Assembly: GCA_963734965.1 (NCBI GenBank)
Contig: CAVTJK010000004.1
Coordinates: 1,736,001 to 1,800,000 of the forward strand
From: UBA4742 sp963734965
Lineage (GTDB): Bacteria; Actinomycetota; Acidimicrobiia; Acidimicrobiales; Acidimicrobilacustridaceae
Direction: 5' to 3'
Length of the DNA stretch: 64,000 nucleotides
Shown here: piece by piece, positions 18,679 to 26,890 of the stretch
Layout of the letters: every line of letters starts with the position of its first letter
How positions within the stretch are numbered: position 1 is the first letter of the stretch
Position numbers and translations under genes: made by a program
Notes under the pieces: generated by a model
What the model was told of the DNA's origin: nothing
The model's input: the letters and a program-made list of their open reading frames with translations, nothing else
Database searches by the model: none

Positions 18679-19605
18679 ATGGAGGCGGCCTTCTTCGATC
18701 TCGACAAGACGGTCATCGCCAAAGCGTCGATGGTTGCCTTCGGCCGCCCGCTGTACCGCGCCGGCATGATCTCGCGCTGGCTGGTGGTGCGGGCCCTCTG
18801 GAGCCAGCTGCTCTTCCAACATCGCGGCGCCGACGAAGAGCGGATGCGCAAGTTCCGCGAGTCGGCCCTGCGCATCACGCGCGGCTGGGATCAAGCGCGC
18901 ATCAGCTCCATCGTTCGCGACGCGCTGACCGAGGTGGTCGACCCGATCGTCTATGACGAAGCCCTCGATCTGATCCGCCAGCACCAGGCCGCCGGGCGGC
19001 GCGTGTACCTGGTGTCGGCCTCGCCCGAGGAGATCGTCGCCCCGCTGGCCCTCTACCTCGGCGTCGACGAAGCCATCGCCAGTCGGGCCCGACTCGACGA
19101 TGCCGGCCGCTACACGGGCGAAGTCGAGTTCTACAGCTACGGGCCGTTCAAGGCCGAGGCCATGCGCGAGGTCGCCGAGCAGCGCGGCATCGACCTGAGC
19201 GCGTCCTACGCCTACTCCGACTCGGCCACCGACGTGCCCATGCTCGAAGCCGTGGGGCATCCGTTCGCGGTGAACCCCGATCGCGACCTGGCCAGGGTCG
19301 CGGCCGAGCGCGGCTGGGAGGTCCTGCAGTTCCGCCACGGCGTGCCGCTGCGCGAGCGGGTGTCGATGCCCCCGCCGCGCCAGACCGCGCTGGGCGTGAC
19401 GCTCGTCGCGGTGAGCGCCGCCAGCGTCGGGGCGTGGTGGTTCTGGCGGAGGCGAGCCCGCCCCTCGGTCGTCGCGCCGACGACGCCCTCGCGGCTCGAG
19501 CAGGTGCGCGCCGCTACGCGCCGCTCAGCGGCACGCACCGGGACGGCGGAGATGCGACTCAGGCGTCCTGAAGCTTCTTCACCGCGAAGGCGGCCAGAGC
19601 AATGA
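18679..19605 (+). CDS. HAD-IB family hydrolase (SerB-like phosphatase) with C-terminal membrane helix
   Basis: 308 residues. The HAD motifs are complete: FFDLDKTVIAK (motif I, nucleophile Asp), LVSASPEE (motif II), FKAEAMRE (Lys, motif III) and SYAYSDSATDVPMLE (motif IV). This pattern fits the HAD-IB subfamily close to phosphoserine phosphatases, though the substrate may be a lipid phosphate. A hydrophobic helix and an Arg-rich tail follow after about residue 230. TATGCT (18667-18672) ends 6 nt before ATG 18679, so the mRNA is likely leaderless. Confidence 0.87.
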   Translation: MEAAFFDLDKTVIAKASMVAFGRPLYRAGMISRWLVVRALWSQLLFQHRGADEERMRKFRESALRITRGWDQARISSIVRDALTEVVDPIVYDEALDLIRQHQAAGRRVYLVSASPEEIVAPLALYLGVDEAIASRARLDDAGRYTGEVEFYSYGPFKAEAMREVAEQRGIDLSASYAYSDSATDVPMLEAVGHPFAVNPDRDLARVAAERGWEVLQFRHGVPLRERVSMPPPRQTALGVTLVAVSAASVGAWWFWRRRARPSVVAPTTPSRLEQVRAATRRSAARTGTAEMRLRRPEASSPRRRPEQ

Positions 19606-19633
19606 CGACGACGAGCACCAAGAGCTTCTTCAT
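19559..19633 (-). CDS. Tiny single-helix membrane protein (24 residues, DLW-39-like)
   Basis: The open frame reads MKKLLVLVVVIALAAF, then VKKLQ and two acidic/Ala residues: one membrane helix flanked by Lys pairs. This resembles the small actinobacterial DLW-39 proteins, though DLW itself is not visible. Support for a real gene: TAAGCT ends exactly 7 nt before its ATG, the same leaderless signature seen at larger genes nearby. It overlaps the 3' end of the HAD gene in antisense by 47 nt. Confidence 0.6.
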   Translation of the reverse strand: MKKLLVLVVVIALAAFAVKKLQDA

Positions 19634-19643
19634 GACCCGCAGC

Positions 19644-21035
19644 TTAGTGGGGCTCGGCCTGGCCGTGTCTAGCCTGCATCGGGACCTTTCGAGGCCGGGC
19701 CGCCTGGAACACGATCCGGACCGATGCCCCGCCTGAGGGTGACGAGTTCCCGGCCTCGATCGATGCGCCCTGGGCGCGGGTCAGCGCCGCCACGATGGCC
19801 AGCCCCAATCCGGTGCCGCCGGTCTCCCGACCACGAGCTGGATCGGCCCGGACGAACCGCTCGAAGGTGACCGGCAGCATCGACGGCGCGAAACCGGGTC
19901 CGTCGTCGGCCACGACCAGCTCCGTCGTCCGGCCGACCGAGCTGACGCTGACCTCGATGCGGTCGGTGGCATAGCGCCGAGCGTTGGCCAACAGGTTCAC
20001 GATGATCTGGTCGACCCGGTCGGGATCGGCCCACGCGTGACCTGATCCGACCACCTCGATGGTGGGGCCGTCACCGCCGAGCGAGTGGGCCAGTCGGTCG
20101 CAGGCCGCGCACAGGTCCACCGACATGGGCCGCAGCTGCAGCTCTCCGGCGCGCACCCTGGCCAGGGCGAGCAGGTCCTCGGCCAGACGCCCGAGCCGGA
20201 TGGCCTCGTCGAGGGCACTGCCCAACGACGCCTCGACCTCGAGCTCGTCGTAGGGCCGGGCCAGGGCCAGCTCGAGCTCGCCCCGCAGGATCGAGATGGG
20301 TGTCCGCAGCTCGTGGCTGGCGTCGTCGATGAACATGCGCTCGTTGGCCACGGCCCGTTCGATCCTGGTCAACATGGCGTTGATCGTGCGGGCCAGGTGC
20401 TCGATCTCGTCGTTGCTGTCGGGCACGGGCAGCCGGCGCCCCAACTCGTTGACGGTGATCTCGTCGGTCTCCTCGGTCAGGCGCCGCACCGGTCGCAGGG
20501 CCGCCCCGGCGAGCACCCACCCGCTTCCGGCCAGCAGCCCCACGAGCAGGGGGCTGGCTACGAGCAGGATGAGCTCGAGACGTTGGCGTGCCCGGATGTA
20601 CCCGTCGATCGACGAGCCGACGACGAGGACCATTCGGGTCCCGTCCACGCTGATCGGCGTGGCCAGCAGCTCGCTGTCACCCCCGAGCTCGCGGACGTCA
20701 CCGCGGAAGTATCGGGTGCCGACGACGGTGCCCAGCTCGGATCGGCTGAGCACGGGGATGGCGTGCTGCGGCCGAGCCGGGGCCTGGTCCCGGACCTGTC
20801 CGTCGAGGGTCAGCAACTGGGCGAAGGGATCGCGGTCGGGCAGCTGACCGTGGTCGCTGGTCGTCACGACGGCCAGGTCGCCGGCCCGGCTCTTCAGACC
20901 GCGGTCGACCGCGGACAGCAGCTGGTGGTCGAGCACGTGGTACAGCGCAAAGGTGAACACGAAGAGCAGCAGGGCCGATCCCAGCGCGAACAGCACCGCC
21001 AGGCGGCTGCGCAGCGACGACGGCAGGAGCCTCAC
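19644..21035 (-). CDS. Two-component sensor histidine kinase
   Basis: 463 residues: N-terminal helix (about 10-32), extracytoplasmic sensor region, second helix (about 155-175), HAMP linker, HisKA box DASHELRTPISILRGELELA with the phospho-accepting His, N box NLLANARRYA, G1 DDGPGFAP and G2 GGTGLGLAIV. It is a classic OmpR-partner kinase. The response regulator gene is directly upstream with a 37-nt gap. A TACTCT (21047-21042) lies 6 nt before GTG 21035, so I prefer this start over GTG 21041. The stimulus is unknown. Confidence 0.92.
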   Translation of the reverse strand: MRLLPSSLRSRLAVLFALGSALLLFVFTFALYHVLDHQLLSAVDRGLKSRAGDLAVVTTSDHGQLPDRDPFAQLLTLDGQVRDQAPARPQHAIPVLSRSELGTVVGTRYFRGDVRELGGDSELLATPISVDGTRMVLVVGSSIDGYIRARQRLELILLVASPLLVGLLAGSGWVLAGAALRPVRRLTEETDEITVNELGRRLPVPDSNDEIEHLARTINAMLTRIERAVANERMFIDDASHELRTPISILRGELELALARPYDELEVEASLGSALDEAIRLGRLAEDLLALARVRAGELQLRPMSVDLCAACDRLAHSLGGDGPTIEVVGSGHAWADPDRVDQIIVNLLANARRYATDRIEVSVSSVGRTTELVVADDGPGFAPSMLPVTFERFVRADPARGRETGGTGLGLAIVAALTRAQGASIEAGNSSPSGGASVRIVFQAARPRKVPMQARHGQAEPH

Positions 21036-21072
21036 CCCCACAGAGTACGGACGGGAGCGGGGGACGGAGCGG

Positions 21073-21810
21073 TCAGCCCCGAGCGTCTCGCGTCCCTGAG
21101 GTCATGGTGGCCGGAGCCGGTGCCGCCGCCGGCTGGTCGGCGTCGTCCCGGAGCCGGTAGCCCACGCCCCGAACGGTCTCGATGTCGGCCCGACCAAAGG
21201 GACGATCGACCTTCTCGCGCAGGTAGCGCACGTAGACGTCGACGACGTTGGAACCGCCCTCGTAGGCGAAGTCCCAGACGTGCTCGATGATCCTGGTGCG
21301 GGTGAGCACCTCGTCGGGGTGGCGCATGAGGAACTCGAGCAGCGCGAACTCCTTGGCCGACAGGTCCACCTGGGTGTCGGCACGACACACCGTGCGGGTG
21401 ACCGGATCGAGGGTCAGGTCGCCCACGGCGAGCACCATCGGGCGCTCGATGGGACCGCGCCGCGTCAGCGCCCGCAGGCGAGCGAAGAGCTCCTCGAAGG
21501 CGAAGGGCTTGGTGAGGTAGTCATCGGCGCCGGCATCGAGGCCGCGTACCCGGTCTTCGACCGAATCGCGGGCGGTGAGGATCAGCACGGGCGCCCAGCG
21601 CCCCTCCTCGCGGAGGGTGCGGCACACCGAGAAGCCGTCGGGCTCGGGGATCATGGCGTCGAGGACGACGGCGTCGTACTCGCGCTCGCGCGCCGACCAC
21701 AGCGCTTCGGCGCCGTCGGCGGCCACATCGACGGCGTAGCCCTCGCGCTCGAGGCCCCGACGGACCAGCGCCGCCATCTTGACCTCATCCTCGACCACGA
21801 GCACACGCAC
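21073..21810 (-). CDS. OmpR-family response regulator
   Basis: 245 residues. The receiver domain has the acidic pair VVEDE, the phosphorylation Asp in AVVLDAMIPEPDG, Thr in LILTARD and Lys in YLTKPFAFEEL. The C-terminal winged helix has VDLSAKEFALLEFLMRHP and NVVDVYVRYLREKVD. The GTG start at 21810 is chosen because TACGCT (21823-21818) ends 7 nt upstream; a TTG further upstream is possible. Partner kinase downstream. Confidence 0.93.
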   Translation of the reverse strand: MRVLVVEDEVKMAALVRRGLEREGYAVDVAADGAEALWSAREREYDAVVLDAMIPEPDGFSVCRTLREEGRWAPVLILTARDSVEDRVRGLDAGADDYLTKPFAFEELFARLRALTRRGPIERPMVLAVGDLTLDPVTRTVCRADTQVDLSAKEFALLEFLMRHPDEVLTRTRIIEHVWDFAYEGGSNVVDVYVRYLREKVDRPFGRADIETVRGVGYRLRDDADQPAAAPAPATMTSGTRDARG

Positions 21811-21981
21811 GTGGCGGAGCGTAGCCAAGCTCTCATGAGAGCTAGATGAGATTCAGTCCGTCGATTCTCATCGTTCTCTCACGGCCGGTGTGGCACCGTC
21901 ACCTTCGGAAGGTCGCCCGGCCGCCCCCGGGAGCCTGGCATGAGCGAGGCTCCTGATTCGGGCGCCCTTTCCGTGACCGCG

Positions 21982-22015
21982 GGCAGCAGGCCCGTCCCCA
22001 GCCGGGCCTGCTGCC
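21982..22015 (-). terminator. Strong GC-rich terminator hairpin
   Basis: A perfect 13-bp stem GGCAGCAGGCCCG/CGGGCCTGCTGCC with an 8-nt loop lies just after the stop of the 22044-22919 gene in its direction of transcription. No U-run follows. Confidence 0.65.
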
Positions 22016-22043
22016 ACGGTCTCGGCCCGTCGAGACCGAGCGA

Positions 22044-22919
22044 TCAGTCCGTCGTGGTCGTCGTCGACGGGAGGATGTTGGGGTTGTCGGACCGCAGGAT
22101 GCCGGTCACGGCGCAGGTCAACGTCCCCGTCGGGGTAGTCGCCGAGGTGTCCGACGTGCCCGACGTGTCGGACTCGCCGAGTGGCCCCTCGGCCTTCCAG
22201 TCCATGACCTGTCCCGGGTCGACCCGGTACACGTCGGCCACACCTGCTCCGACCTGGGTGCCGTCGCGCCGGAACTCCACGGCGATCACATACGAGCTGG
22301 CGTGGCCGCTGTTGTTCTTGACCGAGCCGCTGGCGACGGCGTCGCCCGAGGACGAGTCGACGCGACAGCTCAACGGACGCTTGTACACGTCCAGTTGCGG
22401 AGGGTGCTTGGTGTCGAAGCCGAACGGGTTGGTGACGATGCCCGTCTGCTGCTCGACCTTGGCCTCGGCGTCAGGACCGGCGGCCAGCTTCTTGGCCGCC
22501 TTGTCGAGGGTGCTGGCGCCACGGTCGATGGCGAACACGAGCACGGCGAACAGCCCGATGCCGATCACGGCACAGGCCACGGCCACGATGAGGAAGGCCT
22601 TCAGACAGCCGCTGCCCCCGCTCTTGGCCGGCGCCGGCGGCGAGGACGCCGCGTACGGCGGCGGACCAGCCGACGCCGGGGGCGCCGGGGGCATGGCCGC
22701 CGCCATCGCCGGCGCGGCGACGACCGGAGTGGTCGCGGTCACCGGCTCAGGGTCCGGTGGCGGCGGTGCCGCGGGTGACGGCGGCTCCGGTGCGGGTGGG
22801 GGAGGCGCGGCGGCAGCCGGTGGCGGTGGAGGCGCGGCGGGCGGAGTCACCGGCTCAGGCGGGTACCACTTGCCGTCCGCGGCCAGCCACCAGCCCGGTC
22901 CCTGCGACGAATCGCTCAC
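22044..22919 (-). CDS. Membrane protein with N-terminal WW-type motif, Pro-rich linker and FxLYD-like domain
   Basis: 291 residues. The N-terminus GPGWWLAADGKWYPPE resembles the short DUF2510-like motif of Actinomycetota; then about 70 Pro/Ala-rich residues, one membrane helix (LKAFLIVAVACAVIGIGLFA, about residue 110), and an extracytoplasmic domain with DAVASGSVKNNSGHASSYVI that matches the FxLYD pattern. The C-terminus is a Thr run. GTG start, with GGAGGGGA 8 nt upstream. Role unknown; probably anchored at the cell surface. Confidence 0.78.
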   Translation of the reverse strand: MSDSSQGPGWWLAADGKWYPPEPVTPPAAPPPPPAAAAPPPPAPEPPSPAAPPPPDPEPVTATTPVVAAPAMAAAMPPAPPASAGPPPYAASSPPAPAKSGGSGCLKAFLIVAVACAVIGIGLFAVLVFAIDRGASTLDKAAKKLAAGPDAEAKVEQQTGIVTNPFGFDTKHPPQLDVYKRPLSCRVDSSSGDAVASGSVKNNSGHASSYVIAVEFRRDGTQVGAGVADVYRVDPGQVMDWKAEGPLGESDTSGTSDTSATTPTGTLTCAVTGILRSDNPNILPSTTTTTD

Positions 22920-23031
22920 TGGATCTCCCCTCCGAGCGCGAGGGTTCCCACCTTAGTGAGCGACCTGGGCCCGGATCCGGCTTCGGGCGCGCTCGACCGG
23001 AGTCGGATCGGCCGGGATGCGAGCCGAGGAG

Positions 23032-23970
23032 CTAGACGGCCAGGAGGTCGCGCGCGCCGGTGTCGCTCGACGGGTGGCGCAGCTTCGACATGGCCCGCGC
23101 CTCGATCTGGCGGATGCGCTCGCGGGTGAGGTTGAAGTGCTCGCCCACCTCTTCGAGGGTGCGGGGCTCACCGCGATCGAGTCCGAAGCGCAGCTTGAGG
23201 ATCTCGCGCTCGCGCTCGTCGAGGGGACCGAGCAGCCGGGCGATCTCCTCGGGCAGCAGCGCGGTGGCGGCGACCTCGAAGGGCGACTCGGCCGAACGAT
23301 CCTCGACCACATCGCCGAGCTCCGCGTCGCCGTCCTCACGCAACGGCTCGCTCAGCGACAACGGCTCGGCGGCGAAGCGCAGCGCCTCGGTGACCTTGTC
23401 CTCGGGCATCTCGACCTCGGCCGACAGCTCCGAGAGCGTGGCCGGACGACCGAGCTTGAGCTCGAGCCGGGCCCGAGCCTTCTGCAGTCGGGCCAGGGTG
23501 TCGCCGGCGTGGACGGGGAGCCGGATCGTGCGCCCGGTGTTGGCGATGCCGCGCGTGATGGCCTGACGGATCCACCAGGTGGCGTAGGTCGAGAACTTGA
23601 ACCCCTTGCGCCAGTCGAACTTCTCGACGGCGTGCATCAGGCCGAGGTTGCCCTCTTGGATGAGATCGAGCAGGGGCAGGCCCGACGCCTGGTACTTCTT
23701 GGCGATGGACACGACGAGACGGAGGTTGGACTGCACGAACGTGCGCTCGGCGTCTTCGCCGGCCCGCAGCTCGCGTCGCAGCTCGCGCTTGCGAGCGGGT
23801 GTGATCGTGCCCCCGGCCTCGAGCTCGGCGCGGGCCGTGGCCCCGCCCTCGATGGCCTGGGCCAGACGAACCTCGTCGTCCTTGGTCAGTAGGGGATACT
23901 GCCCGATGTCGGTGAGGTAGAGCCGGACGAGGTCTTCCTCGTCCCGTTCAACGCGCTCCTTGGGCAACAT
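23032..23970 (-). CDS. Sigma-70 family RNA polymerase sigma factor (primary or primary-like)
   Basis: 312 residues. Region 1.2 is DLVRLYLTDIGQYPLLT; region 2 includes NLRLVVSIAKKY, LIQEGNLGLMHAVEKFDW and FSTYATWWIRQAITR; region 3 follows; region 4 has LEEVGEHFNLTRERIRQIEAR. There is no long region 1.1, so it could be the housekeeping factor of this lineage or a close HrdB/SigB-type paralogue. ATG 23970 is followed directly by TTG, with AGAGG just upstream; the TTG gives better spacing. Confidence 0.9.
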   Translation of the reverse strand: MLPKERVERDEEDLVRLYLTDIGQYPLLTKDDEVRLAQAIEGGATARAELEAGGTITPARKRELRRELRAGEDAERTFVQSNLRLVVSIAKKYQASGLPLLDLIQEGNLGLMHAVEKFDWRKGFKFSTYATWWIRQAITRGIANTGRTIRLPVHAGDTLARLQKARARLELKLGRPATLSELSAEVEMPEDKVTEALRFAAEPLSLSEPLREDGDAELGDVVEDRSAESPFEVAATALLPEEIARLLGPLDEREREILKLRFGLDRGEPRTLEEVGEHFNLTRERIRQIEARAMSKLRHPSSDTGARDLLAV

Positions 23971-24295
23971 GCACCTCTTTGTTCAACTGGAAGGCCGATG
24001 GCCGGGGGATCGGGTTGGGTGACTCGCCGTGCACAATGGATCGCGGCGGTCGCCGAGACAGAGCAGAGGGTCCGGCTGGACGGCCCGAGTTCCTCTCCAC
24101 GATACCGAAGCGGTCAAGAGGACCCACCCCAAGATCAGTATCGAGCCACAGGTCATCGCTACCATGCTCTCGTATCGGCCGAACCAGACCGCCCCTGCAC
24201 CCGTTCGACCAGGGCAAAGTGGGGCCACCTGGGCCGAGCGACCCAAATCGGGTCCCCGCCCGGGGATCGGCCACCACCCGAGCTGAGGACGACGC
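23971..24295. other. 325-nt divergent intergenic region
   Basis: It lies between the sigma factor gene and the ABM-domain gene, which diverge. GAGGA 7 nt before ATG 24296 serves the + gene. I see no convincing -10/-35 pair or RNA gene; the sigma gene probably has a long leader with promoters here. Confidence 0.4.
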
Positions 24296-24610
24296 ATGGC
24301 TGAGGATGTCGACCTGACCATGGTCACCCTGGTGTTCGATGCGGCTGACCCCGAACACCTGTTGCCCATCCTCTCGAAGTACGTCGTGATCAGCCGAGGT
24401 CAGCCGGGATGTCGCAACATCGACCTGACGGCCTCGGCGACCAACGCCGGCCGGTTCGTGATCATCGAGAAGTGGGAGTCGGCCGCCGCCCAGCAGGCCC
24501 ACTTCGACTCGGCCGAGATGGTCGAGATGGCGAGCGCCTGCACCGGCCTGCTGCGCAACGCTCCCCGCATCGACCTGCTGTTCGCCATCAGCGCCCACGA
24601 CCTGGCCTGA
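24296..24610 (+). CDS. Antibiotic biosynthesis monooxygenase (ABM)-domain protein
   Basis: 104 residues forming one ABM dimeric alpha/beta barrel: opening strand TMVTLVFDAADPE, central RGQPGCRNIDLTAS and the diagnostic FVIIEKWESAAAQQAHFDS. Members are cofactor-free oxygenases or heme/quinol-handling proteins; the exact substrate cannot be inferred. A Shine-Dalgarno GAGGA is 7 nt before the ATG. Single gene ending in a hairpin that starts at its stop codon. Confidence 0.85.
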   Translation: MAEDVDLTMVTLVFDAADPEHLLPILSKYVVISRGQPGCRNIDLTASATNAGRFVIIEKWESAAAQQAHFDSAEMVEMASACTGLLRNAPRIDLLFAISAHDLA

Positions 24611-24630
24611 CGGCGGCGGGTGCGCCGTCA
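24608..24630 (+). terminator. Hairpin beginning at the stop codon
   Basis: TGACGGCG (24608-24615, including the TGA stop) and CGCCGTCA (24623-24630) form an 8-bp stem with a 7-nt loop. Confidence 0.5.
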
Positions 24631-24698
24631 CCCGCCCCGTGTCCACGCGGTCCCGACATGCAGTTCCGGACGTTCCGGGCGGGCGCCGTCGACGATGA

Positions 24699-25250
24699 TC
24701 AGCCGGCGCGCACCGTGTCGGCATCGTCGGACAGCCCGACGATCTGGGCCCACGTCAGGTCGTGGCCGTTCCAGAGGTGGTCGAAGGCGGCATCAGCGGT
24801 GTCGGTGAAGCCATGGCGGTTGCGGAAGTTGTACAGCCGCCGCTGACGCTGAGCCGGATAGCCGAGATGGGCCAGCCGGCCGAGGGCGTAGACGTCCCAG
24901 GCCACGCGGTGGGCCACCTCGATGGCGTCCTCGGGCGGCGGCTCGCCGAAGGAAGGGGCACGTCGATCCAGCGCCTGCAGGAGCAGCCGACCCACCACCA
25001 CCGAGACGGCGGACGTGCTCATCTGGCGGGGATGGCGCGGGTCCTCGAAGGCGCCACCGTCGACGGCGATCACGACCGGATCGCTCGACAACAGGTGGGT
25101 GCGGGTCAGGGGGTTCGACTCGTCGATCTCGACTCGGACGTCCTCGCCATCGGGGACGCCCACCGCCTTGGCCACCTCGTCGACCACCCCGGCGATCTCG
25201 TCATGGTCGAACAGGACCATGGTGAACGACTCGGGGGTGACGGTGGCCAT
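24699..25250 (-). CDS. Hypothetical protein, third gene of a ferritin-like operon
   Basis: 183 residues, no family recognised. It opens MATVTPESFTMVLFDHDEIA; the centre has DPVVIAVDGGAFEDP followed by a helical part with AHRVAWDVYALGRLAHLGYP, and the end is acidic. No signal peptide or membrane segment. Its ATG is only 2 nt after the stop of the upstream DUF455-like gene, so the two are co-transcribed and probably coupled. The conserved-looking central DGGAFEDPR is a useful search seed. Confidence 0.7.
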   Translation of the reverse strand: MATVTPESFTMVLFDHDEIAGVVDEVAKAVGVPDGEDVRVEIDESNPLTRTHLLSSDPVVIAVDGGAFEDPRHPRQMSTSAVSVVVGRLLLQALDRRAPSFGEPPPEDAIEVAHRVAWDVYALGRLAHLGYPAQRQRRLYNFRNRHGFTDTADAAFDHLWNGHDLTWAQIVGLSDDADTVRAG

Positions 25251-25252
25251 GG

Positions 25253-26083
25253 TCACGACTCCTCGGAACGGGCCGCGCTCTGTCGGGCCAGGACTTCCTG
25301 GCGCGCTTCGAGGGAGAGCTGGGCGATCTCGTCGATCTCGGCGTCGGCGAAGCCGGCCAGCTCCCGGAAGCGGCGCGCCAGCTTGATCGGACTGTCCTCT
25401 TCCTCGCCGCGGGCGCCGCCGATCGAGAACAGCTTGTCGACGACCCGCTGGAACTCGAGCGCCCTCGCCCGGCGATCGGGATCGGTAGCGGTGATCTTGC
25501 GCAGCCAGTCCGATCCCATCTTCACGTGGGTGACCTCGTCGGCGAGCATCCAGTCCTCGCAGAACTCGAGCACCGGGTCGCCCGACAGCTGGCCGAAGTC
25601 GCGCATCGTGTTGAACACATCGATGGCCAGACCCTCGAGGGCACGGTTCACACCGGTGAGCCTCAGGACAGGATCGGGGTTGCAGGCCGCCTCGTACAGG
25701 AACACCGATTCGGCGAACTCGCCGATCTCGGTGCCCATCCAGTCGCCGAGCTTGACCGAGATCTCGCAGTGACGAGCTTCGTCCCAGCACTGGCGGGCCA
25801 TGTCCAACTTGAGCTCGAACGGGGCCTCGTCGGCGCCGTCGCCGACCGGGAAGTCCCAGCACGTGCGGCCGGCGCCCTCGAGCGCCTGGATCTCACCGGT
25901 GAAGATGCCGTGCATGAGCCCCCGAGCGCGCTCAGGTGCGCCGATGCTCGTGGGCCCGAGCGGGCTGCGACCGCCCGTGCCCGTCCCGGCGAGGGGTCGC
26001 GGATCGCGGGCCCGTTCCATGAAGTCGGTGCGGGCGAACCGCTCGTCGCGAGCCAGTTCGGCGGAGGGCAACATGCGCTTCAT
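25253..26083 (-). CDS. DUF455-like ferritin-superfamily protein
   Basis: 276 residues, all-helical. Carboxylate/His motifs expected of a diiron four-helix bundle are visible: CWDEARHCEISVKLGDW (about residue 100) and DWMLADEVTHVKMGSDWL (about 180), plus Glu in the opening helix GEIQALEGAG. This fits DUF455, relatives of which include tRNA hydroxylases and other diiron oxygenases. The ATG at 26083 overlaps the stop of the partner ferritin-like gene by 4 nt. Confidence 0.75.
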   Translation of the reverse strand: MKRMLPSAELARDERFARTDFMERARDPRPLAGTGTGGRSPLGPTSIGAPERARGLMHGIFTGEIQALEGAGRTCWDFPVGDGADEAPFELKLDMARQCWDEARHCEISVKLGDWMGTEIGEFAESVFLYEAACNPDPVLRLTGVNRALEGLAIDVFNTMRDFGQLSGDPVLEFCEDWMLADEVTHVKMGSDWLRKITATDPDRRARALEFQRVVDKLFSIGGARGEEEDSPIKLARRFRELAGFADAEIDEIAQLSLEARQEVLARQSAARSEES

Positions 26084-26751
26084 GCCGAGACCCCGTCCGC
26101 CACCGACGCGGTCGCGCCCTGATCCCCACCGATGGACCCGGCGCCGGCGATGCCGCCGGCGGCCAGCATCAGCTTCTCGAGTCTCGACTGGTGGGCGGCG
26201 GCTCGGTCGACCTCCTCGGGCGTCTCGAGCAGCGACTGAATAAGCATCTCGCCGTCGCGCCAGTCCTCGAACTCGTCCTGCAGGGCGAACTTGAGCGAAC
26301 GGATCGTGGGGGCGTCGGTGATCGTGCTCGTGTTGTTGAGGTGGTAGGTGTAGGCCGCGATCGTGTACGGGATGAGCACGCGGTAGACGCCGACGAGCTT
26401 CTCGATCGTCAGCTCGGGCGCCTCGGGCTCGGTCATGGCGTCGACGAAGGTGACCAGCTCGTCGTTGGCGGGGACGGTGAGCCGATCGGGGTTCATCTCG
26501 CGGAGCTCGGGCAGGCGCTTGTGCCACAGCTCGGCATGCCACGCATGGTGGTAGCAGTGCGTACCCAGGCGCATCTTGATGTCGAGCTCGGGCACCGTGG
26601 CGACCCACCCGCCGAGCACCTCGAAGAGCCGCATCTCGATCCACTTGTAGTTTCCGACCCGCCTCGCCGAATCCTCGACGGTGAACGCACCCGGGAGCTC
26701 GCGACGGTCCCACGGCGCGAACGCCGCCCGGGGCTTGCTCGGATCAGCCAT
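26080..26751 (-). CDS. Ferritin-like helical protein, first gene of operon
   Basis: 223 residues. It has a possible diiron motif HHAWHAELWHKRLPEL (about residue 68), a second helix region YTYHLNNTSTITDAPTIRS and the acidic FALQDEFEDWRDGEML (about 160). It looks like a distant, degenerate ferritin-like partner of the DUF455-like protein encoded next, with which it overlaps by 4 nt. I know no function for this pair. A GGGGGA Shine-Dalgarno precedes the ATG, and a 19-bp palindrome lies about 40 nt upstream. Confidence 0.7.
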   Translation of the reverse strand: MADPSKPRAAFAPWDRRELPGAFTVEDSARRVGNYKWIEMRLFEVLGGWVATVPELDIKMRLGTHCYHHAWHAELWHKRLPELREMNPDRLTVPANDELVTFVDAMTEPEAPELTIEKLVGVYRVLIPYTIAAYTYHLNNTSTITDAPTIRSLKFALQDEFEDWRDGEMLIQSLLETPEEVDRAAAHQSRLEKLMLAAGGIAGAGSIGGDQGATASVADGVSA

Positions 26752-26789
26752 CGATTCCCCCTACTCCGGCGCGACCCCTTCGAGCCGCG

Positions 26790-26808
26790 AAGTCAGACAA
26801 CATGACTT
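26790..26808. promoter_or_regulatory. 19-bp palindrome upstream of the ferritin-like operon
   Basis: AAGTCA, 7 nt, TGACTT: a perfect 6-bp inverted repeat in a locally AT-rich stretch directly before the operon. Likely an operator for an unidentified repressor or activator. Confidence 0.45.
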
Positions 26809-26890
26809 TATCTGTCCAACGTCGCATCGGGGACTCGACGCCTCCGACGAGCGGATCGCAGGGCCCGCCGCGACCGCACCGGCGACCGGG

